Source: Oscillospiraceae bacterium
GTDB taxonomy: Bacteria; Bacillota; Clostridia; Oscillospirales; Ruminococcaceae
DNA: 9,501 nt
Assembly (NCBI GenBank): GCA_016297165.1
Contig: JAEDHF010000074.1
Span: 1 to 9,501, forward strand
Direction: 5' to 3'
Shown here: positions 1 to 6,082 of the stretch, in pieces
Numbering within the stretch: the stretch's first letter is position 1
How the letters are laid out: every line of letters starts with the position of its first letter
Notes under the pieces: model-generated
What the model was told of the DNA's origin: nothing
Database searches by the model: none
The model's input: only the letters and a program-made list of their open reading frames with translations
Translations under genes and position numbers: made by a program

Positions 1-2418
1 AAATTCCTCCACGATTCTCCGAAGCATAGCTTCCTTATCGTAAATAGGCAGGAAGGGGTTCATAAAGCGGATTTTTTCGTCCCGAAGCTCGGGAACGGAG
101 TTCTTTATAACCTCGCTGTAGGTTGCTACTACGGGGCAGTTATAATGGTTATCGCCCTTTCCGCCGTTATCCATTTCGTAGGTAAGAGAGGGGTAGAAAA
201 TGAATTCTACGCCGTCATTGAGCAGAGAAACGATATGACCGTGGGACAGCTTCGCAGGGTAGCAGACCGACTCGGAGGGCATAGTCTCAATGCCCATATC
301 GTAGATTTCCCTTGAGGACTTCGGCGAAAGCTTAACACTGTAGCCGAGGGAGGTAAAGAAGGTAAACCAGAAGGGGTAGTTCTCATACATACCGAGAACA
401 CGAGGAAGTCCAACGACTCCACGCTTCGCCTCCTCCTCGGGAATGGGCTTATAGTATTCGAATAATCGCTTATATTTATAGTCGAACATATTGGGGAGGG
501 TAGCTTTTCCTGCCCCTGTTCCTGCGCCGCGTTCACAGCGGTTATTGGTAATAAATCTCTTACCGTCGGCGAATTTGCTTATTGTAAGAAGACAGTTATT
601 TGAACAGCGGCCGCAGCGTGCTGTTGACTTTTCAATAGTAAAGCTCTCCAGCTTATCCGGAGTAGCTATTGTCGAGCCCTCGCCGTCGTCTCTTTGCATA
701 GCCACGAGAGCGGAGCCGTAGGCGCCCATAAGTCCTGCCTTATCGGGGCGTACAACCTCTCTTCCGCAGGTAAGCTCGAAGGCACGGAGTACCGACTGAT
801 TGAGGAAGGTACCGCCCTGTACGATTATCTTTTCACCCATAGCCTTAGGGTCACGGATTTTTATAACCTTGAAAAGTGCATTCTTTACTACGGAATAGCT
901 CAGTCCTGCCGAAATATCAGCCACCGAAGCGCCTTCCTTCTGCGCCTGCTTAACTCGGCTGTTCATAAATACGGTACAGCGTGAGCCTAAGTCAACGGGA
1001 TTTTCCGCAGAAAGACCTATTTCAGCGAACTCCTTGCTTGTCATTCCGAGAGCGGAAGCAAAGTTCTCGATAAAGGAGCCGCAGCCCGAGGAACAGGCCT
1101 CATTGAGGAGAATACTCTCGATTTCGCCGTTCTTTACCCTCATGCACTTCATATCCTGACCGCCGATATCGAGGATAAACTCGACGCCGGGGAGAATTCT
1201 CTCCGCCGCCTTATAATGAGCCATTGTCTCGATTTCGCCGTAGTCAACGCCGAGAGCCGCCTTTATAAGATGCTCGCCGTAGCCCGTAGCGGTAGCCTTA
1301 GCGATAAAGCTTCCCGAAGGCATAAGGGAATATATCTCCTTTAAAATTCCGATAACGGATTTAAGGGGATCGCCTAAGTTATTGTTATAGTAGGAATAGA
1401 GAATTTCGCCCTTTTCGTTTATAAGGCAGGCCTTCGTTGTGGTAGAGCCTGCGTCGATACCGAGATAGCATTTTCCCTTATGAGCCGAAAGGTCGGCTGT
1501 GGGAACGGTATTCTTCTTATGGCGCTCGATAAAGGCTTCTCTTTCCTCATCATTCCTGAATAAGGGCTCGAGACGCTCAACCTCGTGAACGGTTACGCTT
1601 CCGAGAGCGGCTATTTTTTCCTTAAGCTCCTTAACGTCAACCTCGCCCCTGTTGTCTGCAAGGGCTGCACCCGTAGCTACAAAAAGGTTAGCGTCGGGAG
1701 GGAAGATTATTTCGTCGTCCTTAAGGTTAAGGGTTTCGATAAAGCGCTTTCTTAGCTCCGAGAGATAGAATAAAGGACCGCCGAGAAAGGCTACACGTCC
1801 TCTTATAGGCTTACCGCAGGCAAGACCGCTTATAGTCTGGTTTACTACCGACTGGAAAATTGAAGCGGCAACGTCGGATTTCTTTGCGCCGTCGTTTAAA
1901 AGAGGCTGGATATCGCTCTTTGCGAAAACGCCGCAGCGTGAAGCGATAGGATAAATTGTCTCGTAATCCTTGGCAAGCTCGTTAAGTCCCGTAATATCGG
2001 TATTTAAAAGTGCCGCCATCTGGTCGATAAAGGCGCCTGTACCGCCGGCACAGGAGCCGTTCATTCTCTGCTCAAGACCGCCCTTTAAGTAGGTTATCTT
2101 AGCGTCCTCGCCGCCCAGCTCTATTGCAATATCCGTTTCGGGTATAAGAGTTTCTATAGCGATTGCACCTGCCGAAACCTCCTGGATAAAGGGGATTCCC
2201 AGCCATTTAGCAGCAGAAATACCGCCGGAGCCGGTTACTGCGATAGTTACCCTTTCCTCGTCCTTTATTTCGGAAAGTCCTCCGAGAAGAACCTCCGCAA
2301 GGGTTTTCTTTATGTCGGAATAGTGTCGCTGATAATTTTTGTATATAAAGCTGTTGTTATCGTCAATTACCGCAATTTTTACGGTTGTTGAGCCAACGTC
2401 AAGTCCAATATGTAACAT
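1..2418 (-). CDS. Large 2-hydroxyacyl-CoA dehydratase activase-type protein (BadF/HgdC ATPase repeats plus DUF2229 start), 3' end outside window
   Basis: The frame is open from ATG at 2418 to the left edge, giving 806 residues with no stop. Family members are often about 1400 residues, so a large C-terminal part, usually DUF2229/HgdB-like, lies outside. Repeat 1 (about residues 3-257) has the phosphate-binding GLDVGSTT (5-12), GGED (102-105), a cluster cysteine in NGSCAGGTG (C123) and SRCGVF (C162). Repeat 2 (about 320-575) has GIDAGSTTTK (321-330), GGQD (420-423), C442 and C481. A linker carries C602, C605, C609 and C628. DUF2229-like sequence begins near residue 665. Known HgdC-type proteins are ATP-driven [4Fe-4S] activases that pass low-potential electrons to 2-hydroxyacyl-CoA dehydratases; the true substrate here is unknown. 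The start is supported by AGGA (2432-2429) 10 nt upstream. It is probably cytoplasmic and oxygen-sensitive. Family assignment is secure; function is inferred. Confidence 0.93.
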   Translation of the reverse strand, partial: MLHIGLDVGSTTVKIAVIDDNNSFIYKNYQRHYSDIKKTLAEVLLGGLSEIKDEERVTIAVTGSGGISAAKWLGIPFIQEVSAGAIAIETLIPETDIAIELGGEDAKITYLKGGLEQRMNGSCAGGTGAFIDQMAALLNTDITGLNELAKDYETIYPIASRCGVFAKSDIQPLLNDGAKKSDVAASIFQSVVNQTISGLACGKPIRGRVAFLGGPLFYLSELRKRFIETLNLKDDEIIFPPDANLFVATGAALADNRGEVDVKELKEKIAALGSVTVHEVERLEPLFRNDEEREAFIERHKKNTVPTADLSAHKGKCYLGIDAGSTTTKACLINEKGEILYSYYNNNLGDPLKSVIGILKEIYSLMPSGSFIAKATATGYGEHLIKAALGVDYGEIETMAHYKAAERILPGVEFILDIGGQDMKCMRVKNGEIESILLNEACSSGCGSFIENFASALGMTSKEFAEIGLSAENPVDLGSRCTVFMNSRVKQAQKEGASVADISAGLSYSVVKNALFKVIKIRDPKAMGEKIIVQGGTFLNQSVLRAFELTCGREVVRPDKAGLMGAYGSALVAMQRDDGEGSTIATPDKLESFTIEKSTARCGRCSNNCLLTISKFADGKRFITNNRCERGAGTGAGKATLPNMFDYKYKRLFEYYKPIPEEEAKRGVVGLPRVLGMYENYPFWFTFFTSLGYSVKLSPKSSREIYDMGIETMPSESVCYPAKLSHGHIVSLLNDGVEFIFYPSLTYEMDNGGKGDNHYNCPVVATYSEVIKNSVPELRDEKIRFMNPFLPIYDKEAMLRRIVEEF

Positions 2419-2453
2419 AGAATACCATTCCTTTTTAGTTCTTTTCCGATAAA

Positions 2454-2479
2454 TTGTATAATCACTATTTATTATACAA
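2454..2479. promoter_or_regulatory. Perfect inverted repeat over the -10 box, candidate operator
   Basis: TTGTATAAT at 2454-2462 is mirrored exactly by ATTATACAA at 2471-2479, with 9-bp arms and an 8-bp spacer. The right arm contains the -10 box of the leftward promoter, so a bound dimeric regulator would block it. The arms resemble, but do not match, the Rex consensus (TTGTTAA, 4-bp gap, TTAACAA). An AT-rich palindrome can also arise by chance around a -10 hexamer, so regulatory use is only inferred. Confidence 0.4.
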
Positions 2480-2499
2480 CAAAGCTCAACTTTTTTCAA
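2471..2499 (-). promoter_or_regulatory. Sigma-A type promoter for the leftward activase gene
   Basis: Read on the minus strand, a -35 box TTGAAA (2499-2494) and a perfect -10 box TATAAT (2476-2471) are separated by exactly 17 bp. Transcription would start near 2464, leaving a leader of about 45 nt before the ATG at 2418. The match to the vegetative consensus is 11 of 12 bases. No leader structure such as a riboswitch is apparent in so short a space. Confidence 0.75.
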
Positions 2500-2591
2500 T
2501 GCTTTTATGCGAATTTTTAGTGAAAGTTTATTCACAGCTGCACTATATTTTCCATTTTATAGTCTTATCGCCTAAATATTTAATAAAAGTA

Positions 2592-2620
2592 TTGTATTTT
2601 CTGCCGAAATGTTATATAAT
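2592..2620 (+). promoter_or_regulatory. Sigma-A type promoter for the rightward six-gene unit
   Basis: A -35 box TTGTAT (2592-2597) and a perfect -10 box TATAAT (2615-2620) have a 17-bp spacer. The predicted start near 2627 gives a leader of roughly 32 nt before the ATG at 2659. No comparable promoter was noticed in the short gaps further downstream, so this may serve the whole unit up to the terminator at 9407-9446. Confidence 0.72.
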
Positions 2621-2642
2621 ATAGATTACATATATTTATGTG

Positions 2643-2649
2643 AAAGGAA
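2643..2649 (+). promoter_or_regulatory. Ribosome binding site fixing the DUF1858 start
   Basis: AAAGGAA lies 9 nt before ATG 2659, a workable spacing. It abuts the in-frame TTG at 2650, which is therefore too close to be the start. This removes three residues (MKT) from the longest possible reading frame. Confidence 0.75.
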
Positions 2650-2658
2650 TTGAAAACT

Positions 2659-2859
2659 ATGGAAATCACAAAGGATACTATAATTGGCGATATCATCGAC
2701 AATCACGCAGAGGTTGCCGCCCCCTTCTTCTTCGAGCTTGGTATGCACTGCCTCGGCTGTCCCTCCGCAAGAGGCGAAACCGTTGAGGAAGCCTGTGCAG
2801 TTCACGGTGCAGACGTTAACGCTTTCCTTGCTCGTCTTAACGAAGCTGTCAACAAGTGA
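2659..2859 (+). CDS. DUF1858 / hybrid-cluster-associated redox disulfide domain protein
   Basis: A 66-residue, single-domain cytoplasmic protein. The pattern is typical of the DUF1858 family (TIGR03980-like): an N-terminal ITKDTIIGDII stretch, then GMHCLGCPSA with C31 and C34 as a CxxC pair, then ETVEEAC (C46) and a C-terminal helix ending in LNEAVNK. Family members are proposed to use the CxxC pair as a redox disulfide or metal site, and some are encoded beside hybrid cluster (prismane) proteins; the biochemical role is not established. The gene heads the rightward operon and its stop overlaps the GTG of trmK by 4 bp, so translation is probably coupled. It also faces the promoter of the Fe-S activase gene. 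Domain identity is confident; function is open. Confidence 0.9.
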   Translation: MEITKDTIIGDIIDNHAEVAAPFFFELGMHCLGCPSARGETVEEACAVHGADVNAFLARLNEAVNK

Positions 2860-3473
2860 TAAGGCTTGACAACCGACTTGCTGCCGCCGCTTCTCTGGTC
2901 CGTCCCGAAAAATCGGTATGCGACGTAGGTACCGACCACGCTCTCCTGCCCTGTTACCTGTGGCAGAAGGGCGCCCGTCGGGTTATTGCCTCGGACATCA
3001 ACGACGGACCTCTTGAAGCGGCGGCTGAAACCGTTAAAAAATACGGCTGTGAGGGGATAGAGCTTATCAAGTCCGACGGGCTTGAAAGCGTACCGCCCTG
3101 CGACGATATAATTATCGCAGGAATGGGGGGAGAGCTTATCTCCCGTATTATCTCCGAATGCAGCTTTATAACCCCCGATACAAGGCTTATTCTCCAGCCT
3201 ATGACTAAGGCGGAGGAGTTGAGACGGTGGCTGCTGGAAAATGGCTTTGAAATAATCCTTGAAAAGGGAGCTTTTGCGGCAGGAAAGGCTTATTCCGTTA
3301 TCTATTCACGATATACGGGTGAGAAACGAACCTGTGACGACAGCTTCGCCTATTTCGGAAAAAGCGAGGACGAAGCCTATATAAAAAGCGTTAACGCCCG
3401 TCTTAAAAAGCTTTCTAAGGGAAATCCCGTACTTAAGGAAATCATAAGGGAGGAGTATGAAAATGACTGCTGA
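2856..3473 (+). CDS. trmK: tRNA (adenine(22)-N(1))-methyltransferase TrmK
   Basis: A 205-residue class I SAM-dependent methyltransferase of the TrmK (YqfN) family, which makes N1-methyladenosine at position 22 in the D-loop of certain bacterial tRNAs. Motif I is DVGTDHALLP (23-32), the acidic loop after strand 2 is ASDIN (45-49), the next SAM-contact region is KSDGLE (71-76), and the family signature IAGMGG falls at 86-91 with LQPM (112-115) after it. The C-terminal third is helical and charged, as in the family. The GTG start overlaps the DUF1858 stop (GTGA) and has no strong Shine-Dalgarno site of its own, pointing to coupled translation. The N-terminus IRLDNRLAAAASLV aligns well with known TrmK starts, supporting GTG. 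The 3' end overlaps the next gene. Length is close to the family norm of roughly 230. Confidence 0.93.
   Translation: MIRLDNRLAAAASLVRPEKSVCDVGTDHALLPCYLWQKGARRVIASDINDGPLEAAAETVKKYGCEGIELIKSDGLESVPPCDDIIIAGMGGELISRIISECSFITPDTRLILQPMTKAEELRRWLLENGFEIILEKGAFAAGKAYSVIYSRYTGEKRTCDDSFAYFGKSEDEAYIKSVNARLKKLSKGNPVLKEIIREEYENDC
3448..3453 (+). promoter_or_regulatory. Ribosome binding site deciding the Nif3-family start
   Basis: GGGAGG inside the end of trmK lies 3 nt before ATG 3457 and 9 nt before the in-frame ATG 3463. Only the second spacing is normal, so ATG 3463 is preferred and the upstream Met-Lys is dropped. Confidence 0.65.
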
Positions 3474-4242
3474 CAATATTTACCGCTACATAGATACAAT
3501 CGCTCCCTTTTCGATACAGGACGGCTTCGACAATTCGGGCTTACTCGTAGGCGACAGGAGCAGAGAGGTAAAAAAGGCGGCGGTCTGCCTCGATATTACC
3601 AACGATATTGTTGAGGAATGCCACAGCAAGGACGCAGACCTTATAATCTCCCACCACCCCGTTATCTTTACAAAAATCCGCTCTCTCGACAGCAGAAGTC
3701 CCGTTTACCGAATGATAAGCTATAATATTGCCGCTATCTGCGCTCATACCAATTTTGATATGGTAAGAGGGGGCATAAGCGACATTATGTACCGCCTTTT
3801 AGGCTTCGGCGACCCCGAAAACGCCCCCGTCCTCGATCTTATCCATAGGGACAGCGGCGTAGGCTACGGAAGAATAGCCGACCTTTCGGAGGAAACTACC
3901 GCCGATAGGTTAGCGGAGCTTTCGAAAAAAGCCTTTAACTGCAGGGGTGTGAAATACTGCGACGGAGGAAAGCCCATTAAAAGAGTGGCGGTTTCCTCGG
4001 GCGCAGGCAACGATTTCGTATATACCTGCATAAATAACAGCATCGACGCCCTTATAAGCGGTGACATAAAGCATCACGGCTTTGTTGACGCACGCAATTC
4101 GGGAGTTACGGTAATTGACGCAGGACATTACGCAACGGAAAATATCCTCTGTGAAATGCTGCTCGGAAAGCTAAAAGAGGAGTTTCCCGACATTGAATTC
4201 TTTATCCCCGAAGCAAATGGGGAAATCTGCAGATATATCTGA
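3463..4242 (+). CDS. Nif3-like dinuclear metal centre protein (YqfO/YbgI family), compact form
   Basis: A 259-residue Nif3/YbgI-family protein; relatives assemble as hexameric rings with two metal ions per subunit. The metal-site residues are all present: SHHP (H64, H65), AHTNFD (H95, D99) and, near the C-terminus, DAGHYATEN (H222, E226). The N-terminal FDNSGLLVG (22-30) and the ALISGDIKHHG stretch are also characteristic. The length matches compact E. coli YbgI (about 247) rather than B. subtilis YqfO (about 370), so the PII/CutA-like middle insertion is absent. Its cellular function is unsettled in the family; a GTP cyclohydrolase I type 2 label seen in databases is weakly supported. Its start overlaps the end of trmK by 11 bp, and the trmK-nif3 pairing is a conserved Firmicutes neighbourhood. 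Confidence 0.92.
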   Translation: MTADNIYRYIDTIAPFSIQDGFDNSGLLVGDRSREVKKAAVCLDITNDIVEECHSKDADLIISHHPVIFTKIRSLDSRSPVYRMISYNIAAICAHTNFDMVRGGISDIMYRLLGFGDPENAPVLDLIHRDSGVGYGRIADLSEETTADRLAELSKKAFNCRGVKYCDGGKPIKRVAVSSGAGNDFVYTCINNSIDALISGDIKHHGFVDARNSGVTVIDAGHYATENILCEMLLGKLKEEFPDIEFFIPEANGEICRYI

Positions 4243-4278
4243 TTTTACAACACTACAAAGAAGAAAGGAGTTGTTTTC

Positions 4279-6060
4279 GTGTCCCTTGACGGTGCATTTC
4301 TTCATAGCGTAATACGGGAAATGGAAGAAAGAAAGCTTATCGGCGGAAGAGTCGATAAGGTATATCAGCCCTCCCGTGAAGAAATAATAGTGGCTATGAG
4401 AACCTACGACGGGCTTCAGAAAATCCTCCTTTCGGCAGATTCCTCATCGGCGAGGGTCTGTTTAACCGAGACAAGCCCCGAAAACCCGAAGCAGCCCCCT
4501 ATGCTCTGTATGCTTATGAGAAAATTCTTACAGGGCGGACGGCTTCTTTCAATTTCGCAGGACGGTCTTGAACGAATAGTAAACTTCGACTTCGAATGTA
4601 CCAACGAGATAGGCGATTTATGCCGAAACAGGCTTACCGCCGAAATAATGGGAAAGCACAGCAATATTATCCTTATGACTATGAAGGAGGACGGCTGGCG
4701 GGTGGTGGACAGCGTTAAGCGAATCACCGACGACGTTTCCTCGGTAAGGAGAATACTGCCCAATATCCTCTATGAGCTGCCCCCGAGGGAGGAGCGAGTC
4801 TGTCTTTTAGACTACGATTTCTCGGATTTTAAGGAGCGGCTTGAAAATAATAAGGATTTGCGGCTAAGTAAGGCGCTTATGGGGATTTTCGAGGGTATTT
4901 CCCCCATATTCTCCCGTGAATGTGCCTATAGCTGTACGAAGGACGCCGATTCCCTCGTCTCCGACGTTATTTCCGACGGGGACAGGCTGGATAAGCTTAT
5001 ATTCTTCCTTAAAAAGAGCGTGGAATATATGAACTCGGTTTCGGGCAGTACCATGATTTCGGAAAAAAGCGGAAAGCCTAAGGATTTCTGCTTCCTGCCC
5101 ATAAACCAGTATGAAGCGGAAATGGTGGAAACGCCCTTCGAAAGTCCGAGCCTTCTCCTCGACAAATTCTTCGGGAGCAGAGCCGACGCCGACCGCATAA
5201 AGCAGCGTTCGGGCGACCTTATGAAAACAATCGTAAATATCTACGAGCGTATTTCCCGAAAGCTTGAGGTAAGGCGGCAGGAGCTTTCCCACTGCTCCGA
5301 AAGAGATGAGTTCCGAGTCTGCGGCGACCTTTTAAGCGCCAACCTTTACCGTATGGAAAAGGGCATGAACGAAATAACCGTCGAGGACTATATAAACGGC
5401 GGAGAGAGAACAATCAAACTTGACGTAAGGCTTACCCCTTCGCAGAATGCACAGAAGCTCTACGCCGAATACAAAAAGCTTGATACCGCCGAAAAAAAGC
5501 TTACCGCCCTTATAGAGCAGGACGAAAAGGAGCTTTATTATATCGACAGCGTTTTTGACGCCGCAGGACGAGTAGGCAGCGGCACAGGCTCTGACGCAGC
5601 CCTTTCCGAGATTAAGCGTGAGCTTGTTGAAACGGGGTATATCCGCCCCTCCCGAAACGAAAAGGGACAGAAAAACGCAAAGCCGTTACCACCCCTTAAA
5701 TTCCGTTCAAGCGACGGCTTCGATATTCTCGTGGGCAGGAACAATCTGCAAAACGATAAGCTTACCCTTAAAACCGCCGAAGGAAACGATCTTTGGCTTC
5801 ATACCCAGAATATCCCCGGCTCCCATACAATAATAGTTTCCGAGGGAAGGGAAATCCCCGACAATACCATTGTGGAGGCGGCGACCCTTGCGGCATACTG
5901 CTCAAAGGCAAGAAACGGCACAAAGATTCCCGTAGATTATACAAAGGTAAGATTCGTAAAGAAGCCGAGCGGCGCAAAGCCCGGAATGGTTATCTTTACC
6001 AACAATAAAACAATCCTCGTTAATCCCAGCGAGGAGCTTTATGAAAAATTGAAGGCATAA
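4279..6060 (+). CDS. rqcH: Rqc2 homologue RqcH (NFACT / FbpA family), alanine-tailing ribosome quality control factor
   Basis: A 593-residue NFACT protein. In B. subtilis the homologue binds obstructed 50S-peptidyl-tRNA complexes, recruits tRNA-Ala and adds C-terminal alanine tails that mark the chain for proteolysis. Older annotations call it fibronectin-binding protein. NFACT-N covers about 1-190, with GRVDKVYQP (23-31), MLCMLMRKFL (75-84), GLERIV (96-101) and EIMGKHSN (122-129). The middle is helix-hairpin-helix and coiled coil (about 190-460). NFACT-R starts near 474 (KFRSSDGFDILVG) and includes DLWLHTQNIPGSH (504-516) and SGAKPGMVIF toward the end. The usual Asp-Arg pair appears as E98-R99. 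The GTG start has GGAG 8 nt upstream. A 36-bp gap follows the Nif3 gene and 22 bp precede valS, consistent with one transcript. Fibronectin binding is not implied. Confidence 0.95.
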   Translation: MSLDGAFLHSVIREMEERKLIGGRVDKVYQPSREEIIVAMRTYDGLQKILLSADSSSARVCLTETSPENPKQPPMLCMLMRKFLQGGRLLSISQDGLERIVNFDFECTNEIGDLCRNRLTAEIMGKHSNIILMTMKEDGWRVVDSVKRITDDVSSVRRILPNILYELPPREERVCLLDYDFSDFKERLENNKDLRLSKALMGIFEGISPIFSRECAYSCTKDADSLVSDVISDGDRLDKLIFFLKKSVEYMNSVSGSTMISEKSGKPKDFCFLPINQYEAEMVETPFESPSLLLDKFFGSRADADRIKQRSGDLMKTIVNIYERISRKLEVRRQELSHCSERDEFRVCGDLLSANLYRMEKGMNEITVEDYINGGERTIKLDVRLTPSQNAQKLYAEYKKLDTAEKKLTALIEQDEKELYYIDSVFDAAGRVGSGTGSDAALSEIKRELVETGYIRPSRNEKGQKNAKPLPPLKFRSSDGFDILVGRNNLQNDKLTLKTAEGNDLWLHTQNIPGSHTIIVSEGREIPDNTIVEAATLAAYCSKARNGTKIPVDYTKVRFVKKPSGAKPGMVIFTNNKTILVNPSEELYEKLKA

Positions 6061-6082
6061 TAAAGAAAGGAATATACAGAAA

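Noticed and set aside
491..984. Plus-strand open frames of 76 and 96 codons
   Set aside because: They lie opposite the continuous minus-strand activase frame, which carries recognisable motifs throughout. Their own products show no domain and no ribosome binding site.
2454..2479. Calling the inverted repeat a Rex operator
   Set aside because: The arms read TTGTATAAT with an 8-bp spacer, not TTGTTAA with a 4-bp spacer. It is kept only as a generic operator candidate.
2520..2535. GTGAA / TTCAC inverted repeat between the divergent promoters
   Set aside because: The 5-bp arms with a 6-bp spacer are not distinguishable from chance, and it does not overlap either promoter.
2628..2641. Short hairpin ACATA / TATGT in the leader of the rightward unit
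   Set aside because: A 5-bp AT-only stem in AT-rich DNA is expected by chance and shows no riboswitch features.
2650..2658. TTG at 2650 as the start of the DUF1858 gene
   Set aside because: It directly abuts the Shine-Dalgarno AAAGGAA. ATG 2659 has proper spacing and gives the usual family N-terminus.
3457..3462. ATG 3457 as the start of the Nif3-family gene
   Set aside because: It is only 3 nt from GGAGG. The in-frame ATG 3463 is at 9 nt and fits the family start better, although use of 3457 cannot be fully excluded.
4247..4274. ACAAC / GTTGT pairing that might mask the rqcH ribosome binding site
   Set aside because: A 5-bp arm around an 18-nt loop is too weak to support a regulatory claim.
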